Assembly (NCBI GenBank): GCA_905160935.1
Contig: CAJHZI010000457.1
Location: 3,556,501 to 3,620,500, forward strand
DNA length: 64,000 nucleotides
Direction of reading: 5' to 3'
From: Enchytraeus crypticus
Taxonomy: Eukaryota; Annelida; Clitellata; Enchytraeida; Enchytraeidae
A program made the position numbers and the translations under genes. The notes below the pieces were generated by a model. That model ran no database searches. It was not told the origin of the DNA and saw only the letters and a list, made by a program, of their open reading frames with translations. Each line of letters starts with the position of its first letter. The first letter of the stretch is position 1. This document shows, in pieces, positions 1 to 9,986 of the stretch.

Positions 1-1
1 T

Positions 2-211
2 CTCTTGCATTTTGATATTGATTACTTGCCCTTTGAATTTCGGTCAAAGGTCGCTGATATGAATTACTGTTCCAGACGATATCAGGAGGTGACTGGACTT
101 GTCCAGCAAATCTTAGATCTGACAGATGTCCCCTTGAAGAAGCATCTTCTTGTAAATAACATCGTGAAAAAGGAACCCTCTGCTGCGCCATCTTGTGCAG
201 AGAACAATTAA
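2..211 (+). CDS. Unidentified open frame, possible partial exon
   Basis: A 69-codon frame is open from the window edge to a TAA at 209-211. The composition is protein-like (mixed charged and hydrophobic residues, for example the segment PFEFRSKVADMNYCSRRY), unlike the low-complexity frames common in this window. After the TAA the same frame continues open for about 45 codons with an acidic stretch (FGDDWEVFDDMETE), so this could be a decayed gene or a terminal exon followed by chance sequence. I do not recognise a family. No promoter or convincing splice donor was identified. It could also be a remnant of a transposon protein. Confidence 0.22.
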   Translation, partial: LLHFDIDYLPFEFRSKVADMNYCSRRYQEVTGLVQQILDLTDVPLKKHLLVNNIVKKEPSAAPSCAENN

Positions 212-737
212 TGCCAGAGGTCGTGCCAAAAGCTGACCTTGGCTTTGAAGAGTTGGTCAAGTGCTTTTGGAGATGACTGGGAAGTTTTTGATGATATGGA
301 GACTGAAATGATGCTAGTGCATCATCATCCAATGATGTTATGCAGGAGTTAGTGTTGAAAATATTCTCCTTATCATCATGACCGCTAAATGGCTCCAGAC
401 TTTTACAGCGAGTATCTGTAAACATATCAAAATTAAAATAATGAATGCATCAATACCATACTGTCAAAACTTGAAATCAAACATATTTGATAAAGAGTAA
501 CACATATCCATAAAAATAGTATAATAAAGTTGCCATTGAAAAGCGTTTTAATAGAAACTTTCCTATTACTTTTTTAATTTAATATTAGAATTTTCAAACT
601 GCAAGACAATCATTAAATTAAGGCCTAAATTCTGATCTTTACTGAATCTTTAAACAACATTACATATTTTAATCTATTGTAAATTAAATTAAATAAAAAA
701 TATACCAAACAAACCCCTCTGCCTGTTGCAATTACAG

Positions 738-939
738 TTCTGACAACTATCCAGAAAGTACATGGGGGCAGATTGGCAAGCAGTGTGGTGCAATTCTCTA
801 CCTAGACTGCTTCTCTGCCTATAATGATGGAGATTCTAGAAAGTTCATTCAGATGTTCGTCAAAGTTAACTTCGTTCAACTATACTATAGCTTCGTCTTC
901 ATGCTGTTATCCAAATATCCAACCTTTACAAGAGAATAG
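738..939 (+). CDS. Unidentified open frame after a possible splice acceptor
   Basis: A pyrimidine-rich stretch ending in CAG (about 716-737) resembles a splice acceptor. It is followed by an open frame to TAG at 937-939 beginning SDNYPESTWGQIGKQCGAIL, protein-like in composition. The frame is also open for a few codons before the acceptor. No family is recognised. It is not phase-compatible with any obvious donor in the 2-211 frame, so linking the two would be speculation. Confidence 0.2.
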
Positions 940-1802
940 CAGACACTAATTTACAAAAGTTTCTAAAAATATTGATAGCAAAGCAAAAGCAATAAAGCCT
1001 AATCAAAATGATAAAAGGTTTGTTTTACAGTATACCTATATTGCTTGAAAGATTTAAAAAATGATTTCCATGGTATAAGGATAGCAATTTTTAAAATGTA
1101 AAAACACGATTCAGTCATTCCCCAACATATCTTGCATACAGAAGATAACAATCTCGTCGGCTTTTAATTTTAGTAGGCTAAAGCTTAAAGTTGTGTGCGT
1201 CGTAAGAGGAGACTAAGCAGAAGATAAAGACTCAGAAGTATGAAGTCCACGACAAACCACCTCAGAGGCTACTGCACAATTTCCTAATTCAAGTGATATA
1301 TATACATTAAAGATTGACAAAGTCATGAAAGCATCCATGCAAACAATGCATACAATGATTATTGTGATATAATCAATTTCGTCACATAATCAATTTTCTA
1401 AATTGTAATCAAATACTCTTTATTACTAAAGTACTAATAAATATTAAATAGCCCGTCAAGAATTATCTAGCGGTAAATTTTCTTTATATTAGTTCAGACC
1501 TATAACTCGTTCAATTGAAGGCATCGCTTGCTACGAAATACTTAAATACACTATAATCATAAATACATGCATATGATACAATAAAGATACGTACGTATCT
1601 TTATTCTTTAACGTAATTGAAGAGATACATGTAATTACTAGCTAGTAATTGGTAATTAACTAACGTTACACAACGTAATATTATTCTATTAACTTGTTTT
1701 TAACTTCCAGACGCGGCACGGCTGGCCAATCAGTGCGTAATTTGAACACCGGTGCGAACATTTTACATTTGATAGCTACAAACGCCATAAACTAAAAGTA
1801 AA
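940..1802. other. AT-rich stretch without recognised gene
   Basis: No coding frame or recognisable repeat is seen. The only structure noted is a perfect 26-bp palindrome at 1580-1605, centred on ACGTACGT, and an 18-bp palindrome around AATTACTAGCTAGTAATT near 1634-1651. Confidence 0.5.
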
Positions 1803-2031
1803 CACGCATTATAGTGAAATGATAAACTATGTTGATATCTATCGCTTTTTAATACCACATGTTTAAACCGTTAGGAGATTTAGTCCATTGTCCGTGTAAC
1901 CAGTCCAGTGAAAGTCAGAGATTTTATTCTCAGATCAGCGCGGCAGGGATTCGAACCCAGGAGAGTTTAATTCACCTCAGGATCTGTCATTTAAAACTTC
2001 ATGGCGTTACCCCTACACTATTTCAATATTC
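1803..2031 (-). mobile_element. SINE-A copy (tRNA-derived SINE)
   Basis: Read on the minus strand it starts near 2031 with a tRNA-like region containing a box A-like segment (TAGTGTAGGGG) and box B GGTTCGAATCC at about 1950-1960. It ends with the family's 3' segment (TGATATC..., then TTTCACTATAATGCGTG) at 1803. The same about 230-bp unit recurs at 9259, 21136, 30697, 31933, 43378 and more weakly at 54823. A spurious 113-codon plus-strand frame overlaps this SINE and should not be called a gene. Confidence 0.85.
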
Positions 2032-2430
2032 TAAATACTTAACAAACGACCAGATTTTAATTAACATCGTCATTTATTTTATTTCAGACAATAGAGCAAT
2101 ATATGCCAGTAGAGGAGGCATACAATATGTAACTGTAATCGAAGAATTTCCTACAATAAAACTATTATCTCAGTCAATCAAAACAGTAGCAAAATGGTAA
2201 AACCGATTGGCGCTATATATAATTCTAGCTTTTGGCATATTTGAAGTTTCGTTCGTTTCTTTGATATTTAAATGAACGATTATTTGCAATATTAGTATAT
2301 ATTTTTAATTTGAATGATGTGAAGTAATGGTCGAGGTGCCATTAATTAGTAGTAGACACACAACGATTCGAATTAAAATGCTTAAGATGAGAAATCAGGA
2401 AAGGTACTTAAGTTTCAATTACATTTCGGG

Positions 2431-2744
2431 CAGTGGTTAAAGTTGTAGGCCTAATATGAGAGCTAATTAAGGAAACGGTCAGAATTTTTGTAGCTCCCCG
2501 CTATATGTTTATATTTTTTTCGTAGCCCCCGCATTCATTATATATATATGTATATATATATTTATGTTAAAAAATATAATGTATTTACAGATCGATCTTT
2601 AATAATGTTACATGTATTTACAGATCTTCTATTATCTAATACATGGGCCCCTTGCAGGGGAACGCACCTAAGAAAAATTAAGACTAGCAGAACTGATTAC
2701 ATTCTCATACATTATTCCCCCTTCCCTCCCCACTGTAATTACTG
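2431..2744 (+). mobile_element. M1 element, diverged copy with TIR-like ends
   Basis: Starts with CAGTGGTTAAAGT and carries the same ordered blocks as the copy at 57412: AACGGTC, a TTTACAGATCT block, a block rich in GGGCCCC, then AGGGGAACGCACCT. A TA-rich expansion (about 2537-2560) and a duplicated TTTACAGATC block make this copy longer. The right end (about 2715-2744) is only a weak match to the inverted terminus. Confidence 0.6.
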
Positions 2745-3121
2745 CATGAGTAATATGCGAGTGTTTAGTGTTTTAATACATGACTTGGCGCTGATGCTAT
2801 TTTAGTTATCATAAATTATTATTACATGTTCTCCTAGGCAACAGAGAGTTTATAGTTTATAGGAAGAACTAGCTAGCTAGCTCATGATCAGCCGAGGCCT
2901 CCTGCTTGAAAATACAGAGCGGATAGTTCAAACCCGTAGCATTACTGTATTTTGTAAAATCTGGGACGTTTTTTATTAATACTAGGCTGCGACGAGGTCA
3001 GCTTTAACAATTTCATGGTAGCGTGATTAAAACGATCGATTAAGTTGCTATTGTAAAATGATCATCTATTACAAAATGTAACATTTCTAATACTACATAT
3101 ATTTAAAACCATGTATATGGG

Positions 3122-3229
3122 AGGGGATCCACTTTAAGGATTCACTCTTATATGGATATGAAGAGAAGAATGGAAGACAGAGATAAGTGGGGCTTTTTAT
3201 ACTGTGGACCTGCCAGTGGGCAGTGCACT
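3122..3229 (+). mobile_element. RTE-like LINE 3' end relic
   Basis: Translation in one frame gives HSYMDMKRRMEDRDKW, matching the RTE relic at 16966-17972 (HSYVEMKRKAEDREEW). It is followed by the family's terminal hairpin, CCTGCC-AGT-GGGCAG, at 3209-3224 and GTGCACTAAG. A (GA)n tract starts immediately after. This is a 5'-truncated insertion. Plus- and minus-strand 80-codon frames across it are not genes. Confidence 0.75.
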
Positions 3230-3230
3230 A

Positions 3231-3262
3231 AGACAGAGAGAGATAGAGAGAGAAAGAGAGAT

Positions 3263-3309
<47 letters not shown>
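3231..3309. repeat. (GA)n microsatellite at RTE tail
   Basis: Imperfect then perfect GA tract lying directly 3' of the RTE terminal hairpin and in the same orientation as at other RTE ends. Confidence 0.9.
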
Positions 3310-3310
<1 letters not shown>

Positions 3311-3565
3311 GGAAGGGGATATGGAGTAAAGGTTAGAGATTTTGCTTCAGGTGGAAATGGAGTGGGTTCAAAGTTCAGGTCAGTCAGCATATGATTGATA
3401 TCCCCTTGGGCAAGGGGATATTATGCAAGGTTAATTATGTATTGAAGCTTGATGCTATTTGGTGCTATCAAAACTTCAAAAGCAAAGTTATGATTAACCA
3501 TGGAAAGGATTGGTACTAAAAAATATCTGAACCCGTTAAGTAGCCAATAATGGGTCTTAAACGAA

Positions 3566-3758
3566 CATCTACTGTTATTATCATTATTATTATTTTTATG
3601 TTTTATTGTTTTATTATTTATTTTATTATTATTTTAATTATTATAATTTTTATTTTGTAATATTTTATTATTATTGTTATTGTTAGTATTGTTATTATTC
3701 ATATTATTACTGTTATTATTATTACTATTATTATTTGTCCAATAATAATAATCACCAT

Positions 3759-3791
<33 letters not shown>

Positions 3792-3805
3792 AATCATCAT
3801 TGTTA
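3566..3805. repeat. (ATT)n / (ATC)n simple-repeat region
   Basis: Trinucleotide-rich sequence: ATT/TTA repeats to about 3740, then a run of ATC repeats at about 3760-3800. No LINE tail motif is clearly attached. Confidence 0.85.
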
Positions 3806-4011
3806 TCCAGTAGCTTAAATTATGTCAAAAACTATATTGAAAGATAGTCAGAGGTCTATTATTGTGAAGATTTACAGTTCGGTATTGATTTCCTATATTC
3901 GGGTGTTGCAGTCTTGCTCTTGAGAAAGTTCGGCAGATGCCACAGCCTTGTGAAGTGTACGGCGCGAAGAAAAGAAATAACAGAGTAGCCGATGTGTCTT
4001 GTGGTACAGTG

Positions 4012-4130
4012 AGTGGTTTATGTGGGGAGACGGGGCGCAGGGGAACTCTGTTCCCCTAGCTCTCATTTTTTCTGAGGTTCGCTCCCCTGGCTCATATTAG
4101 ATTCATATTAGGTACTAAGAGATCTTAAAA
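4012..4130 (-). mobile_element. M1 element, first part of interrupted copy
   Basis: In the reverse orientation this matches the 57412 copy: terminus AGTGGTTTATGTGGGGA, then GGGGAAC blocks, CTCATTTTTTCTGAGGT, TATTAG and AGAGATCTTA. The element resumes at 4746, after a CR1-type LINE insertion. Confidence 0.7.
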
Positions 4131-4742
4131 TACATTCAAACTAGAGTCATAAGTACACATTTGTTAAACATAGAAGTAGATTAGATATTCGTAAAAACTT
4201 TTTTTGTAGTCAAAGGGTTATTAATAGCTGGAATGTGCTTCCAGAGGAAGTTGTTAAAGCAAATTCCATAAACCAATTTTAAAATGTATATGATAAATAT
4301 TAGAAGTTGAGGAATGTTACTTGTTATTACTTGAATTACTTGTTAGTATTATGACTTGAGTGTTATTACTTGTCAGTGGCGATGTCGGTAAGATATTCGA
4401 TCACGGATCAATATGTGCGGGATTAAAATCCTGTGCTCGCTCGTCACTGACATCGCTTGCAAGTGTGGAAACTGACACTAAATTAGCTTGACCAGCTTTT
4501 AGATATTAATTAATTAGGTATTTTAGGGTGTATATATATATACATGCATAGATGTGTCGTTAGGCTAGGTCGAAAATTGAAATATAACGATAGAATTTTA
4601 ATTCAAATAGCTGTTTACCTAGCTCTTTTTTGTAAATATAACTGTGTATTGTCATTATCTAGCTAAAATATAGTGTTTAGAATGAGTCTAAAACAAGCTT
4701 GCAATTGCTTTCTGACTCAGAACTGTTATGTTATGTTATTAC
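4131..4742 (+). mobile_element. CR1-type LINE 3' end inserted in M1
   Basis: About 4148-4290 encodes the typical CR1 ORF2 C-terminus (RSRLDIRKNFF, then SQRVINSWNVLPEEVV). After a SINE-B insertion at 4372-4501 the 3' terminus follows at about 4684-4742: AAACAAGC, AATTGCTTTCTGACTC and a (GTTAT)n tail. The same terminus is seen at 61633-61690. The copy is 5'-truncated and has a stop in the C-terminal frame, so it is dead. Confidence 0.8.
4372..4501 (+). mobile_element. SINE-B copy nested in CR1 3' UTR
   Basis: tRNA-derived SINE of about 135 bp. Diagnostic parts are GTGGCGATGTCGGTAAGA, a diverged box B (GGATTAAAATCC for consensus GGTTCAAATCC), GTCACTGACATCGCTT, GAGGAAACTGACGTTA-like sequence and the terminal GACCAGCTTTT. 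It splits the CR1 relic, so it is the youngest of the three nested elements. Confidence 0.85.
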
Positions 4743-4745
4743 AAA

Positions 4746-4775
4746 GCCTAGCTCTCATTCCCACTTTAACCACTG
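4746..4775 (-). mobile_element. M1 element, terminal part after insertion
   Basis: CTAGCTCTCATTCCCACTTT followed by AACCACTG is the reverse complement of the M1 left end at 57412-57440 (CAGTGGTTAAAGTGAGAATT, then GAGAGCC). Together with 4012-4130 it brackets the CR1 insertion. Confidence 0.7.
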
Positions 4776-4982
4776 GCTACAGTGTGTAGACACCTTAATT
4801 GTGTGCAATCTAATCAATGTACTAATTGCTTGTCTATTGAAATCTAATTGTATTTACCTGTCTAGTCAATTTTATTTGCGTAGTGATTTGATTAAACATC
4901 TGCAAAAACGAAACAAACCCAACGTTATAGAAGAGCAACTTCAGTGATCATTTTATAAGATACAACTTCATCAACAAATAAT

Positions 4983-5240
4983 GAGCAGATCCAAAGTACA
5001 TATAATGTAACACATTCATAGTCATAGTCTGCTTTCACGATTCATAAAGAGCACATGGAGCAACATGTTATTCCCTTTGCAAGGCTATGCCTTTCCATAT
5101 CTTATGTAGCCTATAGCTTGGGAAACGTATTGCTTCTGAGGTAGTTTCCCGTTGCCTTCCTCAGTTCTTGCTCAGTCGCCTCTTACGATTTTTGCAGTTA
5201 ACGGTTGTTCTATTCTTCAGTGTCCCTGACACAACACGGA
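4983..5240 (-). mobile_element. SINE-C copy
   Basis: Minus-strand match to the 48775-49138 element: the shared head (CACTGAAGAATAGAACAACC, CGTAAGAGGCGACTGAG), GAGGAAGGCAACGGGAAAC, CCCAAGCTATAGGCTACATA, then GTGCTCTTTATGAA and GAAAGCAGACTATGA. The terminal hairpin and GA tail are degraded. Confidence 0.75.
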
Positions 5241-5550
5241 AAAACTATAATATTACCATCAAATAAGATCTGCCCCAACCCTTATCGGATAATCATAACC
5301 ATATTGGGCCTAATTATAAAAACAACAACAGCGTAACTAGAGTGATACCGTCGTTATGACAACATTGAACACTATGGTACCAAATCCAACCCGATGAGCA
5401 GAATGTGCAAATCAAAATCTTGGAAATAAGTCCAAAGAGGAGTACTAGTGGAATATGGAGGTTTACGTGTTTGTCTCAGTATAACTTTTACCATGGGAAT
5501 TAATCCGAATTATACCATAATTATAACTCTAACAACAAATATTACACTCT

Positions 5551-5629
5551 TCGTCTTCTTCTTCTTCTTCTTCTTCTTCTTCTTCTTCTTCTTCTTCTTC
5601 TTCTTCTTCTTCTTCTTCTTCTTCTTCTA
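5551..5629. repeat. (CTT)n microsatellite at RTE tail
   Basis: About 26 CTT units, meaning (GAA)n following the 3' end of the minus-strand RTE-type element at 5630-6065. A frame made of poly-Phe across it is not a gene. Confidence 0.9.
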
Positions 5630-6065
5630 GAGCACTGTCTAACGACAGGTCTATGGCTTACAACTCTTCCACTCAATTCTATCCTCAGCTTTTCTTTTCA
5701 GCTCTATATAAGAATTTATCAAATAGCTCTATCCAACATCCCATATCTTGGTCGGCCTCAACTCTTTTCTACTGCAATCTTCCTTCTATTACATCCTTCA
5801 TCAAATCATTCCTCCTTTATACTATGTCCTATCCAGCTTTTCTTTCCATTTCTTATCACATGTATTAACTCTTTACTTTACCGACTCTTTCAAGAACTTC
5901 TTCATTTGTTTAGTTCTATATGCCATTTAATCTTGGGGAAATTTAATGGTGAGGGGGGCCCAGTTTGCCTTCCTCAAATCCTGCCTGAGTTGCCTCCTAA
6001 GTAACGCGGCAGCTTGTTTGCGATTGCCCTATTCTGCAGTGATCCCAACCACACCTGGGAACAAC
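5630..6065 (-). mobile_element. Shared head joined to RTE-like C-terminus, with RTE 3' end
   Basis: Minus strand, 6065 to about 5925: the head shared with SINE-C (CACTGCAGAATAGGGCAA, then CTGCCGCGTTACTTAGGAGG). This runs into RTE-type coding remnants (KDVIEGR near 5790; tail of the ORF with several stops) and then the 3' hairpin region CCTGTCGTTAGACAGTGCTC next to (GAA)n. It is best read as a deletion derivative or chimera of head plus LINE 3' end. Open frames at 5653-5930 on the plus strand are spurious. Confidence 0.65.
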
Positions 6066-6076
6066 ATAGGTACTAC

Positions 6077-6127
6077 TGGCTGAAGCCAGTATCGAAGACG
6101 GTAAGATACTCGACTGAGGATCAGATC
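6077..6127 (+). mobile_element. SINE-B fragment
   Basis: GGCTGAAGCCAGTATCGAAG, then ACGGTAAGATACTCGACTGA and GGATCAG match the first 50 bp of SINE-B; the box B half is missing. Confidence 0.6.
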
Positions 6128-6342
6128 ACTTACTACTGGATGTCTTCAAACGTTCCACAGTATAATATCTTAGTTTGTATAATATCAGTTTTCAGCATAA
6201 CATCTTAATAACTGGGTGAGTTATCGGTAGGTCAAATTCTCTAACTTCCAGAACATACTCGAAGAGACGATGGGAATAAAGACTGTTCACCTCCCTCCAT
6301 CCATCAGGATTGCTTGACTAGACTATAGTCACCAGGGGCAGA

Positions 6343-7318
6343 GATCTGGTTTCAGGTTTGGGGGCGAACTCAAGAAATTTAAAACATTTTTGTCATTCTT
6401 GGAAGGGAAAGGATACTTTCGCCCCCATTAATATTACTGGGGAGCTAATCTTAATTATGATACATATACATAGGCCTATACATGTATAATATATAAGGCC
6501 TAATAATTAAACAATACAATGCAAGTAAAATTAACTAAAAATTACATGGTACAACGATATTTATAAATTTTTATGCATTTTTATTTATTAAATTTAAAAT
6601 CTGTACTTTACATAACCAAGGTAAGATGCTTGATTAATTCTAGCAGTTACATTACATTTGATTCTTTCCATTAGGCCTATCCACGAATGTTTCATTAATT
6701 TGTCTTACAAGACTGGCATTATGAAGGAATCTCTTCAAAATACAAGAAGATTTTACTACACTATGATAATTGACCAGTAATCATCAGTTTACCTTGATGC
6801 ATTCATACCTCATAAAATAAATTAAAAATAATAATATTGGCAATTTATATTGGTTAATCAGCTATTGAATAGGAAACATTAATCAAATTTCATTATCAAC
6901 TTCAGGAAGCCGGCTTGCTCTAATGTCGACCCCGGCCAAAATGACGTGTCCAGTGACGTCGTTTTGAACGTTTTCGCTTTCATATGGATAACTTTGAGCT
7001 CGGCAACTATTTAGCCTACTGCACTACTTTATACAATGTCATAATTCTTATGTTTTCACTTTATAACGCCAAACCTGACTTAGGCTGATTAGTGATTAGG
7101 CCTATAACTACATAAATATACCATAAATATTTATTTAATAAAAACACATTTGTGAATTATAATATATTAGCTAAGCTCATTAACAAGAGGAATTATAGGG
7201 AGCGAACTTTAAAAGGTGAAAAATTATTAGGGGCGAAACAATAAATTCTCCCCCCCCCCGCAGAAATTAATGGGGAAGTGATCGCCCTCTCAGCCCCCAG
7301 GTTCGCGGCCACCCGTCC
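6343..7318. mobile_element. Possible non-autonomous DNA transposon with imperfect inverted ends
   Basis: Left end (CAGGGGCAGAG, TTTGGGGGCGAA, CGCCCCCATTAATATT) and the reverse complement of the right end (CGCGAACCTGGGGGC, CCCCATTAATTTCTG, TTTCGCCCCTAAT) share a succession of similar blocks, suggesting long, diverged inverted repeats about 975 bp apart with AT-rich filler. No target-site duplication was found and no transposase is seen. Alternative: unrelated G-rich repeats in opposite orientation. Confidence 0.3.
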
Positions 7319-7565
7319 ATTGTTAAGTACGTTGCTATAAATCACGTGCTGGTCTCTCTATTGACCTTTAATCAGTTCGATCATTCGCGTGATGTTGTTG
7401 TATTCCAGCCTCGTCAGCCTTTCCTCCATATTTCATATCAACGCAAAGCTTGGTGGAAATATGTGGCGTTGGAAGGGGAGGCGGTCTAATATTTGATGTC
7501 TCATCATTTTCGAAGTTGCACCGATTTTGACCTTTTTTGCTACCGGGCTTGGATTTGTCTTAATA

Positions 7566-7596
<31 letters not shown>

Positions 7597-7624
7597 GGAA
7601 AGAGGGAGAGAGGGAGCGAGAGAG
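7566..7624. repeat. (GA)n microsatellite
   Basis: GA tract with GGGA interruptions. No RTE hairpin precedes it. Confidence 0.85.
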
Positions 7625-7769
7625 AACTATGCTTATTTAAAAAAACTCAAATATGCTATAACACAAGTCAAAGAGGTTACAAAAATCTATCTAGTTGACC
7701 ACCCATCATCCATTCATAAAAATACAAACTAAAAAAAGATTATACAAACTAAAACTTTAAAAAGCAAAT

Positions 7770-7782
7770 AATATATATATAT

Positions 7783-7858
<76 letters not shown>
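7770..7858. repeat. (TA)n microsatellite
   Basis: Almost pure AT dinucleotide tract with a CATACATACATA interruption near 7785-7797. Confidence 0.9.
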
Positions 7859-7860
<2 letters not shown>

Positions 7861-8228
7861 TCAAAGAATAAAAGCAATGTGCACATATATACATATAAAA
7901 AATGCGGGTACAAATATATGCACATATATTTCATATATAACGTTGAAATAGTGTTCGATGTTTTCATGGATGACAGTAACATTCTAATTGTTGTCATGTT
8001 ATGATATCTCCAATGTATAGTTTCCTTTTTTGTTTAATTGAATGAGCTATGGATAGTAAGAACGACGTAAGAACAACGCAGAATTAAGTGACGTTACTGA
8101 CATAGATATTCTAGTGACCCTCTCGCTGATTGGATTCTGTCTTGACCGTAGTCATGTAACTTGATAGATTATGACTGTTCCTTCTGTTCTTTATGGGTAT
8201 AATCTAAGTCTCCATAAAGAAACGAGTC

Positions 8229-9022
8229 CAATAAATATAATAATAAATATAATAATAAATATAATAATAAATATAATAATAAATATAATAATAAATATAA
8301 TAATAAATATAATAATAAATATAATAATAAATATAATAATAAATATAATAATAAATATAATAATAAATATAATAATAAATATTATAATAAATATAATAAT
8401 AAATATTATAATAAATATAATAATAAATATAATAATAAATATAATAATAAATATAATAATAAATATTATAATAAATATAATAATATATATAATAATAAAT
8501 ATAATAATAAATATAATAATATTATATAATAATAAATATAATAATAAATATAATAATAAATATAATAATAAATATAATAATAAATATAATAATAAATATA
8601 ATAATAAATATAATAATAAATATAATAATAAATATAATAATAAATATAATAATAAATATAATAATAAATATTATAATAAATATAATAATAAATATTATAA
8701 TAAATATAATAATAAATATAATAATAAATATAATAATAAATATAATAATAAATATTATAATAAATATAATAATATATATAATAATAAATATAATAATAAA
8801 TATAATAATATTATATAATAATAAATATAATAATAAATATAATAATAAATATAATAATAAATATAATAATAAATATAATAATAAATATAATAATAAATAT
8901 AATAATAAATATAATAATAAATATAATAATAAATATAATAATAAATATAATAATAAATATAATAATAAATATAATAATAAATATAATAATAAATGTAATA
9001 ATAAATGTAATAATAAATATAA
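8229..9022. repeat. 12-bp minisatellite with 289-bp higher-order repeat
   Basis: About 65 copies of AATAATAAATAT. Variant units (AATATTATAATA, TAATATATAT, AATATTATATAA) occur in the same order twice: the first ATTATA variant is at 8381 and again at 8670, and the ATTATATAATA variant at 8521 and again at 8810, a constant offset of 289 bp. A 215-codon frame across it is repeat read-through, not a gene. Confidence 0.92.
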
Positions 9023-9204
9023 AATCTAAATAAAATAACTCATTAATGTAGATTCTACGGCGCAGTAGCCTAATAAATTTTTAATATTCGTTAAATATCT
9101 AATAACCAAGAGCCTAAGTATTGCGATGCCTGTAAATGTATGCAATTCAGTATAAAATTTTAGCAATTAAGTTTAAACCGTTAATCAGCTTATCATCCAT
9201 GATA

Positions 9205-9238
9205 TACTTGTCGGTCCTACAGGTAGGACCGACAAGTA
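9205..9238. repeat. Perfect 16-bp inverted repeat (hairpin)
   Basis: TACTTGTCGGTCCTAC, a 2-nt spacer, then its exact reverse complement. It lies 21 bp upstream of SINE-A at 9259 and is GC-richer than its surroundings. Confidence 0.85.
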
Positions 9239-9258
9239 CATCGTGGTTGGTACAAATT

Positions 9259-9506
9259 GAATGTCTCAATAGCGCAATGGTTAGAGGTGTAGATAACGTC
9301 ATGAAGTTTTAAATGACAGACCCTGAGGTGAATTGAACCCTCGTGGGTTCGAATCCCAGCCGCGCTGATCTGAGAGTAAAATCTCGGACATTCACTGGAC
9401 TGGCTATACGGAATATGGAAAAAATGCCTAACGGATTTAACATGTGGTATTAAAAGTGATAGATATCAACGTTGTTGATCATTTCACTATAGGCTAATGT
9501 GTGTTA
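9259..9506 (+). mobile_element. SINE-A copy
   Basis: Begins GAATGTCTCAATAGCGCAAT (box A region) with an exact box B, GGTTCGAATCC, at about 9347-9357. The body continues with GCGCTGATCTGAGAGTAAAA and TCTCGGACATTCACTGGACT. The 3' segment with TTTCACTATAGG closes the unit. Confidence 0.9.
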
Positions 9507-9612
9507 ATGTGTGTAGGCCTATAAATGCTCATAATTCTGCCTATCAACTGACCCAGGGGCGTCTTAGCCGTGTAAGAGATGATGCAGCTTGTGTCACAAA
9601 AATCTCCAGGGG

Positions 9613-9740
9613 ATAGTGGCGATGTCGGTAAGTAATTCGACCGCGGAAAAATATTTGCAGGGTTCAAATCTTGGGCTCATCCATCACTGGCGTCGCTTTC
9701 GAATGAGGAAACTGACTATAACATTAGCTTAACCATTAGC
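9613..9740 (+). mobile_element. SINE-B copy
   Basis: AGTGGCGATGTCGGTAAGTA, box B GGTTCAAATCT, TCACTGGCGTCGCTTTCGAA, TGAGGAAACTGAC and a diverged 3' end. It lies 107 bp after SINE-A in the same orientation. Confidence 0.85.
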
Positions 9741-9986
9741 ACTTAAGTTGTGTTTTTGCGTCATAGGCTAAAGGGGGAAGAGCCCCTGAGCAGCTGACCT
9801 GAAATTGAACCTTTGCAAATTCAGTTTACATATAACTTATCTGTCATATAAAAGTCACTGACAGACATGGCTAAAGCCGTCTAGCATCCAGAGATAGTTC
9901 GATGCTTATGCGTTACTGAAATTCTTGGCCAAATACCAAAGCAAGGTAAAAACTCTAGGCTCAATATGTTGAATAGTTCAACTATT

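Noticed and set aside
1859..2200. 113-codon frame with a start codon
   Set aside because: Its first half is the antisense of SINE-A; equivalent frames appear at other SINE-A copies.
3440..3560. Possible very old 5S-SINE body (ATTAACCATGGAAAGG, GGGTCTTAAACGAAC)
   Set aside because: Only two short blocks match and the 5S head and tail hairpin are absent; too weak to call.
8171..8818. 215-codon open frame rich in Ile/Asn/Lys/Tyr
   Set aside because: It is pure read-through of the 12-bp AT minisatellite.
9330..9400. Possible tRNA gene at a perfect box B
   Set aside because: The sequence is part of SINE-A, recurs six times, and does not fold into a proper cloverleaf by inspection.
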